Virus record (IMG/VR): IMGVR_UViG_3300001679_000055
Location: 1 to 53,852 of that record
DNA from: a virus
DNA length: 53,852 nt
Strand: one strand, 5' to 3'
Both the position numbers and the translations under genes were made by a program. Below are positions 32,333 to 42,200 of the stretch, one piece after another. Under the pieces are notes generated by a model that was given only the letters and a program-made list of their open reading frames with translations, was not told the DNA's origin and did no database searches. Position 1 is the first letter of the stretch, and each line of letters starts with the position of its first letter.

Positions 32333-32494
32333 ATGAACGATACTAAACTAGTAACAATCAAAACTTTAGTTGAGATGTTGGATAAAAACACACCTGAACT
32401 AAATTGCACACTAATAGCTGTGGTAGATAAAGAAGGACGTCATATAGAGTCTCCAGACAGTATCGAAGCAGTAATACAATTTGAGAATAAATAA
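32333..32494 (+). CDS. 53-residue hypothetical protein
   Basis: A short frame, ATG at 32333 with CGGAGA upstream, coding for 53 residues with a helix, a beta strand CTLIAVVDKEG, and an acidic end. The stop shares a base with the ATG of the next gene (TAATG). Function unknown. Confidence 0.65.
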   Translation: MNDTKLVTIKTLVEMLDKNTPELNCTLIAVVDKEGRHIESPDSIEAVIQFENK

Positions 32495-32790
32495 TGTTAA
32501 AACATATGTTAGAAAATGCCGCACAGACGTGGCGGAAAAAACAACTAATTAGAGCTGAGGTAGCTTCAGCTATAGGTGAATATAACCTTTCTGAAACAGC
32601 TGAAGACATTTACATATTTGCAGCAGCTAGTAAAGCAAATATTTCAAATATACGTCAGCACAGTTATTTTGCTAATAAGTCCCACTCAACCATTAAACGA
32701 GCAGTTATTGAGCTAAAAACTCATAACTTATTGAAATCCGTAGAAGATACAATAGACAGGCGTGTTCAGTGGTTAATCCCTACTGATTAG
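32494..32790 (+). CDS. Winged-helix-like small regulator
   Basis: A 98-residue protein. Residues about 45-90 look like a winged helix: ISNIRQHSYFANKSHSTIKR, then AVIELKTHNLL and a wing. Possible transcription regulator in the middle region. ATG at 32494 by TAATG coupling. Confidence 0.65.
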   Translation: MLKHMLENAAQTWRKKQLIRAEVASAIGEYNLSETAEDIYIFAAASKANISNIRQHSYFANKSHSTIKRAVIELKTHNLLKSVEDTIDRRVQWLIPTD

Positions 32791-32794
32791 TTTT

Positions 32795-33205
32795 ATGGGA
32801 AACAGGAAAATAAGAGACTACGTACTTTCAGATGGATCTATAACTAATGCTCCTAAGGTCGCAGCCAAAGCTAATTTACACATAACCACAGCAAGGTGTC
32901 GACTAGCCAGAACAGACGATCCTAAATTGATTTACGCTGCTAAAAGCGAGAACAATAAAAAAGGTAAGTTTAAATCCTACATTCTAGATGATGGTAGTGT
33001 TTGGACCATTCCTGAGATCGTAAAAAAAGCAGGCATAACTAAGCAATGTGCAGCGGCTAGATTACATGTGTCTAAGGACGCAGCAAAGGTATTACGCCCA
33101 AAAGTATTTGTGGAAGGTGAATCTTCTAAAATAGCCAGTAGGGCCATCACACGCCGTATGTACTTTGACCCAGATGGTTTTTGGAAGATATTTAACAGAA
33201 TTTAG
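32795..33205 (+). CDS. Protein with duplicated HTH-like unit
   Basis: A 136-residue basic protein with an internal repeat: YVLSDGSITNAPKVAAKANL (residues 8-27), and YILDDGSVWTIPEIVKKAGI (about residues 55-74), each followed by a second helix. Each copy looks like a small DNA-binding unit that begins with a D-G-S turn. Similar DGS-start units occur in phage DNA-binding proteins. ATG at 32795, 4 bases after the preceding gene. Confidence 0.7.
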   Translation: MGNRKIRDYVLSDGSITNAPKVAAKANLHITTARCRLARTDDPKLIYAAKSENNKKGKFKSYILDDGSVWTIPEIVKKAGITKQCAAARLHVSKDAAKVLRPKVFVEGESSKIASRAITRRMYFDPDGFWKIFNRI

Positions 33206-33339
33206 TAAGAATGAGGGCAACGGGGGAAGTCCCACTGATGAAGCAGCCTTAAACTAATTATCCAAATACTACGGTTTGGGTGTTAATGAAAGATAACTAC
33301 TGTGAAGATCCCAACTAATTATTTATAACAAAGGTAAAA

Positions 33340-33663
33340 ATGAAAAATAAGATTAAAGAGTTTTTTACGAGTGAACCTGACTATGACCTAAGATGGTTAT
33401 TTATTACTGTTGTGTTACTGGTACTAATTACCTTAAGCACTAAATCAAAAGCTTATGAACCATTCCCCGCTGATGTTATAACCATGGATGTCACTAAATC
33501 ATATGGTGGCGGTGGTACTTTTTTATGTCCTACTGTACGAGATTGTTTTGTATACACACGCTACGCAGAGCAACGCGGTGCTAATCAGTACTGTGAGTCA
33601 GTTGTTATTAAACGTAATGGTGTAGTCGTTTGGTCAAAATATTTTTACAAAAACAAATACTAA
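33340..33663 (+). CDS. Membrane-anchored periplasmic protein
   Basis: A 107-residue protein. Residues 18-34 are a strong hydrophobic helix (LRWLFITVVLLVLITLS) after an acidic cytoplasmic start, followed by KSKA, which could also be a cleavage site. The outer part has three Cys and beta-prone segments. It is a candidate envelope modifier. The region 33206-33339 before it is non-coding (direct repeat AACTAATTAT at 33252 and 33313). ATG at 33340. Confidence 0.7.
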   Translation: MKNKIKEFFTSEPDYDLRWLFITVVLLVLITLSTKSKAYEPFPADVITMDVTKSYGGGGTFLCPTVRDCFVYTRYAEQRGANQYCESVVIKRNGVVVWSKYFYKNKY

Positions 33664-33800
33664 TGAGCAATCTACTAGAACTTCCTGAGGATTATTGGGA
33701 TAGACAAGCTAGACAAAATAACTTATTAGAAAAGCTGCGTAAGCTTAAGCGGGAAGAAAATGAACAAAGGCAAATTCTGTTGGCCAGACGGTACAGGTAA
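33663..33800 (+). CDS. 45-residue charged helical protein
   Basis: A short frame, ATG at 33663 by TAATG coupling, coding for 45 residues. It is a single charged helix (DRQARQNNLLEKLRKLKREE). It overlaps the next frame by 41 bases, which lowers confidence in one of the two. Confidence 0.45.
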   Translation: MSNLLELPEDYWDRQARQNNLLEKLRKLKREENEQRQILLARRYR

Positions 33801-33969
33801 ACAATATTGTATATCTGCAGAAGATATGTTTGATGAGGATGTAGGAATTATTCTTGCAGACGTTTGGGAAGAAGAGTATCCTATTCAAGATAGCTTAAAA
33901 ATTCTTGAGGAGATTACCAATAATGAAAGTAGTATTTCATGTAACACCTGTACCAGCAGCAAGACCTAG
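33760..33969 (+). CDS. 69-residue acidic hypothetical protein
   Basis: A 69-residue acidic protein, ATG at 33760 with GGGAAG upstream. It overlaps both neighbours (41 and 47 bases), which is unusual in this genome. The sequence (CWPDGTGKQYCISAEDMFDE) looks like a folded protein. The overlap with RusA is out of frame. Confidence 0.5.
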   Translation: MNKGKFCWPDGTGKQYCISAEDMFDEDVGIILADVWEEEYPIQDSLKILEEITNNESSISCNTCTSSKT

Positions 33970-34315
33970 AGTGACTAGATGGTCTACCTTCTACCCAAAG
34001 AAATATACAGAATTCAAAGCAGCTATGGAAATAGCTAAAAGTGATATACATTGTGTACCTTTAGAGAACAACGTATACGCTAAATTAGACTTCTTTGTTA
34101 AGATCCCTATGTCGTGGTCTAAAAAGAAAAAAGAGTCGAAACTGGGTAAATATTGTGATAATAATGCAGATATTGATAATTACTGTAAAGCCATAATGGA
34201 TTCCTTAAACGGGAAATATTATTTAGATGACAGGCAGGTAGTAATGTTACGTGCCCGTATGTTTTGGTCTAACACCCCAAGAATCCAATGTGAGTTTTTA
34301 CCAATACAAGAGTAG
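33923..34315 (+). CDS. rusA: RusA-type Holliday junction resolvase
   Basis: A 130-residue endonuclease. It carries the RusA signature NADIDNYCKAIMDSLNG and YYLDDRQV, in which the three catalytic Asp of the family lie; the N-terminal PVPAARPRVTRW is also typical. It would resolve branched replication intermediates before packaging. Start chosen at ATG 33923 with GAGGAG 11 bases upstream, rather than an in-frame start at 33905. Confidence 0.9.
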   Translation: MKVVFHVTPVPAARPRVTRWSTFYPKKYTEFKAAMEIAKSDIHCVPLENNVYAKLDFFVKIPMSWSKKKKESKLGKYCDNNADIDNYCKAIMDSLNGKYYLDDRQVVMLRARMFWSNTPRIQCEFLPIQE

Positions 34316-34318
34316 ATT

Positions 34319-34510
34319 ATGAAAAACTTATCTAGAGAAGAATTATGCGAAGCACTAGCTGAAGACTATGCAGATAGAGCAGCAAAAGGTGGAAACGATT
34401 ACACTAAGTCATACGTACATTACTTAGAAAGGTGTTTATTACGCAAAACTACAGATTTACTACAACAATATAAAGTACAAGGATTACATAATTTAGGCTT
34501 TATATTTTAA
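34319..34510 (+). CDS. Small hypothetical protein after rusA
   Basis: A 63-residue helical protein (REELCEALAEDYADRAAKGG), ATG at 34319 three bases after the rusA stop. The family is not recognised. It is the last clear gene before the structured region upstream of SSB. Confidence 0.65.
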   Translation: MKNLSREELCEALAEDYADRAAKGGNDYTKSYVHYLERCLLRKTTDLLQQYKVQGLHNLGFIF

Positions 34511-34517
34511 ATTCGGT

Positions 34518-34976
34518 ATGTAGATGGTGAAACGTCTTTGGGAGGGTTTACTCTTGAGGAATAGAGCCCACCTACATGCTGAGAATGTTAACACATTAGT
34601 TGAAGATGAATACGCCATCTCTAGCCCGAAGACTAAACTTCCTAGGGCCAGGTTCATAAGACGGTAAAGGTTGCTACCGTGCGTATAAGTAACCACTTAA
34701 GCCAAGGTTCCGAGTGGATTACTTTCATTTACACTCTCCCACCTTAATGAAGGTTCGTATGTTTCCTAAGATGCTGTAAAACATACCCCCCTTTCTTTTA
34801 ACTCTCAGGAGCATAAAGCAAAGTTGACGGCCTGGCTCACTCCGATATGGAGCCTCTAATTTAAGAACACATAAGTACGTCGGTCCTGTTGGCCAACTCC
34901 TTGTTAAGAGCTAGTTTGAGAGTACTAGTGTGTACAAACTCTCACCAAACTATAACTAAGGGTTCTCCGAACCCTT
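34518..34976 (+). ncRNA. Candidate structured non-coding RNA before SSB
   Basis: A 459-base stretch with no convincing gene but many stems: 34518-34527 with 34568-34577 (9 of 10 paired); ACGGTA / TACCGT at 34661-34680; AAGGT / ACCTT enclosing GAGTG / CACTC at 34704-34745; GTATGTTT / AAACATAC at 34757-34786; GGCTC / GAGCC at 34834-34854; the palindrome GTTGGCCAAC at 34888; TGAGAGT / ACTCTCA at 34917-34944; and a final 8-base stem with TCC loop at 34958-34976. A 47-codon ATG frame at 34524-34667 lacks a ribosome site. Density of stems suggests an RNA gene or long leader. No known RNA family was recognised. Confidence 0.5.
34958..34976 (+). promoter_or_regulatory. Candidate vRNAP hairpin promoter with TCC loop before SSB (P-E5)
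   Basis: AAGGGTTC - TCC - GAACCCTT: a perfect 8-base stem with 3-base loop, 88 bases before the SSB ATG. No T-run follows, so it is not a standard terminator. The loop equals those at 16937 and 21311. If active, SSB would be made from entry onward by the virion polymerase. Confidence 0.6.
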
Positions 34977-35064
34977 TGTAAGAAATTAATTTAAAACGCT
35001 ATAGAGTATGTTGTCAACTTTATGGTTTTCTATTATCGACAACAATTACAAAAAGGAAAATATT

Positions 35065-35778
35065 ATGAATTTTGGAAACCTAAAAATTGATGATGATGTT
35101 AAATTAGATGAAGATACCGTTGGTGGTGGTTCATTTACGTGGGACTCTGGTGTATACGATTGTATCGTGGACATGGCATACTTAGACGAGTCTAAAGGTG
35201 GAGCTATGGGCTTACATGTAACTTTGTTAAATGGCACTAAGAAGATGAAAGAAACTTTATGGATCACTTCAGGTGAACTAAAAGGTCAGAAATCTACATA
35301 CATTGATGCTAAAGGCACTAAACGCCCATTGCCTGGATATACACAAGGTTTAAACCTTTGTATGTCTGCTATTGATTTAACTTTAGAAGACGCAGCTAAT
35401 GCATCTGAAGCTAAAACAATCAACATATACAACTTTGATGCTAAAAAAGAGATGCCTACTGCTAAAGAACATGTAATGACTAACCTAATTGGTAAAAAAG
35501 TTAAAGTTGGTATTATTAAGCGTATCGAGAATAAGCGCGGTAATGATGGTACTGGTAAATACGTTGACTTACCTGAAACTCGTGAAGTAAATGTAATCTC
35601 ACAATTCTTTTATGCTGACACTGGCTTATCCGTAATGGAAAAAGCTAAAGGTGATACTGAAGCTAAGTTTATTGAAACGTGGACAGCGGCTAATGCAGGT
35701 AAAACTCATGACCGTTCTAAAAAAGTTAAAGATTCTGTAGCTACTCCAGCAGCAGGCACTAAAAAACTATTCGGTTAA
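35065..35778 (+). CDS. Single-stranded DNA-binding protein (N4 gp45 type)
   Basis: A 237-residue protein similar in size, order and pattern to N4 SSB: FGNLKIDDDVKLDEDTVGGG near the N-terminus, then a beta-rich OB-like core (YDCIVDMAYLDESKGGAMGL, VTLLNGTKKMKETLWI), and a basic/Ala C-terminal tail ending KKLFG. In N4 this protein is needed for replication and recombination and activates late transcription by host polymerase. Start chosen at ATG 35065, with AAAGGA upstream, rather than an in-frame start at 35008. Confidence 0.88.
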   Translation: MNFGNLKIDDDVKLDEDTVGGGSFTWDSGVYDCIVDMAYLDESKGGAMGLHVTLLNGTKKMKETLWITSGELKGQKSTYIDAKGTKRPLPGYTQGLNLCMSAIDLTLEDAANASEAKTINIYNFDAKKEMPTAKEHVMTNLIGKKVKVGIIKRIENKRGNDGTGKYVDLPETREVNVISQFFYADTGLSVMEKAKGDTEAKFIETWTAANAGKTHDRSKKVKDSVATPAAGTKKLFG

Positions 35779-35788
35779 GGGGTTAGGT

Positions 35789-36028
35789 ATGAAAATTAGT
35801 TTAAATAGACATGATCTTCATACTGCTATCCGCGAGTATCTAACTCACCGTAATATCGCTACAGATACTACAGAGTTAGATATTTCTATTAAAGCTGTTA
35901 AGGGTGGTCAACCCTCAGCTGATATTAGTGTCGTGGATAACGTATCAACTAATCATAACCCAATAGATACTACTGAAAGCACCCAGAAGACGGACTCACC
36001 ATTTGGTGATCGCCTGAAAGGTGTGTAG
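35789..36028 (+). CDS. Small hypothetical protein after SSB
   Basis: A 79-residue protein; residues 1-35 look folded, the rest is Ser/Thr/Asp-rich and probably disordered, ending FGDRLKGV. AAGGGG upstream. The TAG stop shares a base with the following GTG start. Function unknown. Confidence 0.7.
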   Translation: MKISLNRHDLHTAIREYLTHRNIATDTTELDISIKAVKGGQPSADISVVDNVSTNHNPIDTTESTQKTDSPFGDRLKGV

Positions 36029-36201
36029 TGAGTAACTGGTTAGAACACGTTAAGCTACTACTGTTCACAATTTTGTTATCTGGGGTAGTGATCGCTGGCA
36101 TTGTATTAGCAGCGATTGCCATCCCTATAGTGATAGGTATAGGTATTGTATTAGCTAGTTACGTAACTATACGAGTCTTAAATGAAGACTCAAAACACTA
36201 A
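36028..36201 (+). CDS. 57-residue membrane protein (GTG start)
   Basis: A short frame starting GTG at 36028, coupled to the preceding stop. Residues about 9-45 are a long hydrophobic stretch, enough for two closely spaced membrane helices (LLLFTILLSGVVIAGIVLAA, then IAIPIVIGIGIVLASYV), and the tail is charged. It is the last plus-strand gene, one base from the end of the convergent virion polymerase gene. A holin-like or membrane-remodelling role is possible by shape only. Confidence 0.65.
   Translation: MSNWLEHVKLLLFTILLSGVVIAGIVLAAIAIPIVIGIGIVLASYVTIRVLNEDSKH
36173..36191. terminator. Hairpin at convergent operon ends
   Basis: GAGTCTT - AAATG - AAGACTC: a perfect 7-base stem with 5-base loop, inside the last codons of the membrane gene and 12 bases from the vRNAP stop. 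No T-run on either side, so if it terminates it does so weakly; it may mark or protect both convergent mRNA ends. Confidence 0.4.
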
Positions 36202-36202
36202 C

Positions 36203-39200
36203 TTACCAACCCTCACCCATACTGATTTCCCATGCTGGTGGAATAATAACTTCTTTTAAGATTTTAGCTATTCCACCATCAGTAGGTAATAACTTACCTC
36301 CAAGTATTGAGGAATCTGTTATATCAGCAAAGTCTGCATCTAGAGCCACTTCAGTAGCTAAGTAAGCCATTAAGTTCAACGGCTCTTTTCTAGCTAAATT
36401 CGTAACCATTGATTGAATTCTTAAGAAGTATCTAACAAACATGATAATTCCTAGGTCATTCATATATTGAATATTACGATTCATAGGCTGATCATAGTTT
36501 ACGAATAATCTAGTGATTAGACTCCAAGCTTCTGTGTGTGATGCACCTTGCTGTTCAGTTTTATGCTTATACATAGCGTATCTAAATAGAAAATCAGATA
36601 TCTGTGTTGCATGCATGGCTGATTTACCCAACTTACTATCAGGTGACATGTACGCCATACTAATTACATTTGATATGGACTTAGGTACTGTTACGCCTGT
36701 TTTGTCTTTTATCCACTTTCCTGTCTTAGAACGGGTTTGCATGTCAAATCCATGTATATCCTCTGTAATACTTGAAAATAGGCCTGAACTCATAAACATG
36801 TGCATATCACTGGTATTAACGTCACTTGCTAGTTGCTTCATTTTTTTGATGATAGCTGGTTTAGTGGCCAACTCAGGTCTAGCTGCTACTCTGTGACGGA
36901 GTTCAGCTAGTTCCTCCATATTATCACGGTAAGCTTCTAAATCTTGCCAACCTCTGTTTATATGCTTAGTTAAGTATGTAGGCGGTATACCATGAACTAT
37001 ACTTGCAATAACATTACTCGTAATGTTCTCACGAATTACCATAGGAATTTTAACAACGATGGCTACAACAGCTGTTTTAACTAAGCCCTTGATAGCTTTC
37101 TCTACTATTCCCGTGATTCTGCGTACAGCATGTGTATCTCTAATCAGAGGTAAATTCATCAAGGTTCTATGCTTGTAGCCAAATATTGTGTCCAACAAGC
37201 CTTCTTGAACCCAAAACTCTTTTCCACCCTCTTTGTTATACGTAATATTTTTTTCAATATCATAACGCATTTGTTTGGGTAATGTATCAAAGTATTCCTC
37301 TTTATGATCACCATCAAAGATGTTTACCCATTTCTTAGCATTCTTAGTCGTACGATTTTTATCTGCATCAGCCATCATAAGCTGGACACTTCTAGCATTC
37401 ACTTTAAGTGTAGCTGCTTTGTCTGCTTTACGCATAAACATTGAAGATAGTATCTCAATACTATTCATATCTTGGTTTAAATGCTGTTTAACTAGAGCAT
37501 GTGACATGCTAACTCTATAATCTACAATTTCATTATTGGAGTTAGTGATTGGTATAAGTTGTTTCTTACCAGTGCGTTGACCTGTCTTAAGCTGCTTTGT
37601 TTCTTTTTTGTTTTCTTGTATGAAGAAGTCACTAAGCACTTTTTTGATCATACCTTCATACTTTGGATTTCTAGCAATAATAGATTTAAGTGAAGTACCC
37701 TTAGCTTTGCGCGCAGTAACTGAGTTAATACCTTTGGTTCGTGGAGTTTCTACAATATTAGTTCCCACAAATAAAGCCAACTCTACTTGATCAATGCCTT
37801 TGATACCTTTTAAAGTCTCAACCATCTTGTAACCTTTACGTTTAAGTATGGCTGCATTGTCAATCATCTTAGGGTTACCATTAGAATCAGTACGTGGGAA
37901 ACCATTGCCATCTAGCTCTGGTACGTATAAAGGTTCAACAATGATGTCTGTGTCTGTATCCGTAATCACTGTGATATATCCCTTATCCATCAAAGCTCTA
38001 TCTTTACCAAACAACTCTATAACTGCTTCTTGTTTAAATGATCTGTGTTGTGATAACATTTCGGTAAAGCCATTAAACTCTTTATCAACATCCATTTCAC
38101 GTTTAGCAAGATTTACTAATGATTCTTGCATTGATTTACTATTGTTAATAGTCTTCTGTATTGCTTGTAGCGATGCTAATATGTCAATAGCATGTTCATC
38201 TTTAGTATCACCTTTAGGATCTAAAGTAATACTGTAAGCATTCAAGTACTGATGTGCTGTTTCAGTTTCACCGAAAACCATGTAGTCAGATAACCCATCA
38301 ATTTCTAGTCGGTAGAAAGAATTATTTGCAGTTCCAAGAAGCTTCTCGTATATATTAATAGCTGAAGCTAGCTTTTTAGGGTCTTCGATTAATTTAACAA
38401 TATGCTCCATGCTGTACTTACCTTCATCAAGCAATGAAACAGCATCTGTTTTTAATAATAACAAAGTCATAGCCTCTAATTCTAGCTCTGTAGGCTCTGT
38501 GTCTGATATAAAGCTATTACGTAAGATCTTAGCTATAGACTCTTTAGTTTGGGCTCTGTTAGCATCAACAGCCTGCCTAGACTCTAATACCATATCCAAA
38601 AATTCTTGTGGTGTTATCCCTGCAACTTCACGGAGTACAGATCGCATAGTCTTAGCTATCTCACCTTTAAATACATAATGTGCATTAGTTATGTATCTAC
38701 GCATCTCTTTAGGTGTTAGGTGTAGTGCTGCTAGTGGTACGTTAACTAGCACACCTCTAATAATTTTAGAGAACAGGCTGTCTGAAGGTAGAATTTTATC
38801 TTTTAGCTCATCTCTACGTCTCTGTGCTACTTCATGTAACTTAGGTATGCCTTTATTAATCACTAAATTTTGGAAATCAATAATCTTTTGGTTAGCTGCA
38901 CTATGTTTAGCTGATACACCCTTTCTAAACAGGTATCTAGATAATGCATTACGGCGATCAGTATTAATAGCCACAATCTCTTCAGCTAAATTAGTTATCT
39001 GGTCATGAACAGTAGCGCTGTGCTTTCTATTCTCGAACATATTTTCTTGGAAAGAGGTCAGTATTCTATTTAGTAAATTAAAGAATCGTTGTAGTAAACC
39101 TGTGGACTCATCGCTAGTATGTCTTTTAGCTTCAGTACTCTTAAGCTTACGTATCATGCCTGGATTAGTTAAAGCATAGGCTAGAAATTCGTAAGGTGCG

Positions 39201-42200
39201 TGCTTCGTTTTACCTTTATCACCAAATAAATAATCATAAAGCTCTTTCGCTGCTTTTTCCTCCGCCTTTATATCAGCTGAGGCTTCCGGGTGCATAAAGT
39301 CTTCCCAAGTAACTTCTTTACTCATTTCACGATGTAATCTATCTAGATCACCTCTAATCTTCGTATCAGTATTAATTACCCGATATGAGATAGCGTGTAT
39401 AAGCTCATGGATATAAACCTCTTGAGGTGTCTGTTGTGTAAATGACTTTGGCTTAAATCTTCCAATGTTAACTTCAACATGTCCTGTTACAGGATTATAC
39501 TCACCACCTGATTTATCAGTCTTACGTGTAATCACCTCAACAGATGTGCTATCAAGAATTGAAGCACTAGGAATAATAAACTTTTGTAAGATACGTTCTA
39601 GGTGCTCACGTTGTTCTCTGGACGCTTCAGGGGACGAATAATTGTCCTTAAACACATCATTAAGATTGTCAAAGATATCTTGTGTAAGGTGGCTTATCGA
39701 GCTCCTACTAAAAGTCTGTTCTATCTCAGCTGAAGCGCTTTCGTTGCTTGAACCTAAACTACCATTGTTTGTCTTTACTTTCCCTAGGTCTGCCCAATTC
39801 ATTTGATTAACAACTAGTTCGTTTTTCGCAAACAAATCTTTAACTTCTTGTAGGTCTTTCAATGCACCTTGATGTGCATAATCTAATGCTTTAATTTGTT
39901 TGTTGATATTGAGTGAATACCTAATTTTAAGATTACCTGTGTTAACAGCCTGGTGGGACTTTTCACGGTACGCATCAGTAGCCCTCTTTATCCTATTTTC
40001 TTTAAGCGCTAGAGCTGCAACTGCTTTAAGCTCCTCCAACACAACACCTAAAACATTGTTCTCTAAATTGGTTTTAATGAAGTCATCATTATAAGTTTTA
40101 CTGCCCTTATCTAAATCAGATATTGAGAACTGTCCAGCATCATACAATGACAGGAATTCAAAGCGCATAGATACAGCAGCTATATGATGCGCATCTAAAT
40201 TCTGAATAACGTTAGCTTGTACTTTAGAACCGCCGCTTGCTGGGTCAGTATTAACAGAAGGGGCTGACATTGATAGACGGCTAGTTTTAGTTTGGTCAAG
40301 AGTCATAACGCCGTCAGCACTTGTAGTGTGCTCATACACATAATGCCCCAGCTTAACTGGTATACGTGATTCTGCATCCGGAGATTTCTTCTGCGAAATC
40401 ATAGCAATAAAAGAATCTGCTTCTGTATCAGATTGATGTACTGGGCCTTTATACCTTGGGTAGTAAGTGCCTAGTAAGCTACGTGCTATTTCACGTTTTT
40501 GTTCAGGGCTGATTTTATTAGTATCTGAAGCGTCACGAATAGCCTTAACTTTTTCCTCATAGGCATCGAGATAAAAGAAGTATATCCACTCAAAAGCATT
40601 ACCTAATTCTGTACGTCTACCCATCATGCTATTCTTATCTTCAGGATCACCTAGTAAAGATTTAAGACCAGCATCCATCATAGGACCGTAAACGAATTCA
40701 ATACCCTCTTGTACTTCACGTAATATTTTTTCGTTAGTACGGGTGTGCTCAGTACTCTTACCTGAAGGTTCAGTAACGTTTAACGTTGCATCTAGGTTTC
40801 CTTTTTCTAAAATTTCAACAAAACCCAGTTTGGCAGTTCCACCACGAAGTTCGCTTATAGCATTATCTAAACGTTGGGCATCTTTAGAGGCCTCTTCGGT
40901 ATTTCCATCATTAAAGTTTCTTTGTATCGCAGCCATCTTGTCCAGTAAACCATCCATTGCTGATGCTGATACTTTACGTAGAACAGACGCTAGGGCTGCA
41001 CCATAGTTAGTAGTCATTAGTGGGTCTTTTGCCAGATCTCTGGCAAAGTCAGTCAATGTACCATCTTTGAGAATCTCTCCATGAACTTCCTCTAATGCAT
41101 GTAATACATTTACTTTAAGTTCTGCATTTTTGGTCATCCTATCGTAGATTTTGCCTTTATATAGGCCTGCGTCTTTATTTTTCTTTTGTGCTTTTAGCAT
41201 CGCTTCCAGTTGGAAGTTTGCAATAGCACTAACATCCCTAGCATCATTCATAGATTTAGCTAGTTCTTGGTACACGTCTAAGTTTTCTGGGTCTGTAATC
41301 CATTCACCAAATTCTGTACCTAATTTAGCATCGTAAACACCTACACGCTGTAGACTGGCCATTAAATTATGTCCACCGAACTGTAATAATGCAATAGCAT
41401 AACCATTAGTAATGCCATCTATCTCAGCAGTCATATCAGTAGTGAATTGGGTAGACGCTCCAGGACGGTAATCAGCTAAGCCAGCTAAGCCTTCAATCAA
41501 ATGTACTTTATTAGCGAATACAGGCTTACCTTTATCATCCTTTAGGTTATGCACTGACATAACAGCTTCACGTATCTCAACATCTGTAGCGCTATTATTC
41601 TTAAATACCTCTACCGCAGCTTCAACAACAGGATTCTCGTATACTTCATTAAAGAATCTAATTGAGGTTACTGCGCTCTGTTTATCAATAGGTGCTCCAA
41701 ATGCAGCTGCTACTGCAACTTTAAATGCATTACGCAATCTTGGTGTATCTACAACAGTAGGGTTAGATAGTGCTGCTACTAAGTGTCTATGAATCTTACT
41801 ATTCATCGGATTAATACCTGCACTCTTAATCATCATACGGCCTTGCTTCTGTACGCCGTACTTGTAGTAGAATATGCCATCAGCATACTCATCCATAGCT
41901 TCAATTTCAGCTCTTAATGCTGAATTAGCTGCTTCAAAAGAGTCCCTTCGATCCCAGTGTTCACTATCTTTATTCACTACACCGGCTATATCTTCCTTCT
42001 GTTTTATAGATAGTGCTCGCCATAGACGTAATGGGCCTTTCATTCCTGTCTGTGGGGTATCTTGTAGTTTGCGTATCAATTTTTGATCTGCAGTTGATAC
42101 TGCTGATAAGCTTCCGGCTACCTTGGTTTGTACTTCTTTTAATGGCTCAGAATACACACCCGACTTACTAACCACCATTCCTGTAATTGCTTCTAAATGC

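Noticed and set aside
33235-33290. CTGATGA followed later by GAAA in a gap, as in a hammerhead ribozyme core
   Set aside because: The bases between do not form a stem II and no stem III with a cleavage triplet could be found, so the match is by chance.
34524-34667. Plus-strand 47-codon frame in the structured region
   Set aside because: Plausible composition but no Shine-Dalgarno, and its DNA is part of a long stem; mentioned in the ncRNA entry and not called as a gene.
34493-34696. Minus-strand 67-codon frame in the structured region
   Set aside because: Overlaps a plus-strand gene end, no ribosome site, and lies opposite strong stem-loops; treated as chance.
34511-34976. Group I or II intron in the gap before SSB
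   Set aside because: No intron core signature, no homing endonuclease frame, and both flanking genes are complete.
35008-35064. Longer SSB start at 35008
   Set aside because: The ATG at 35065 has an AAAGGA site and starts the sequence that matches the N4-type SSB pattern.
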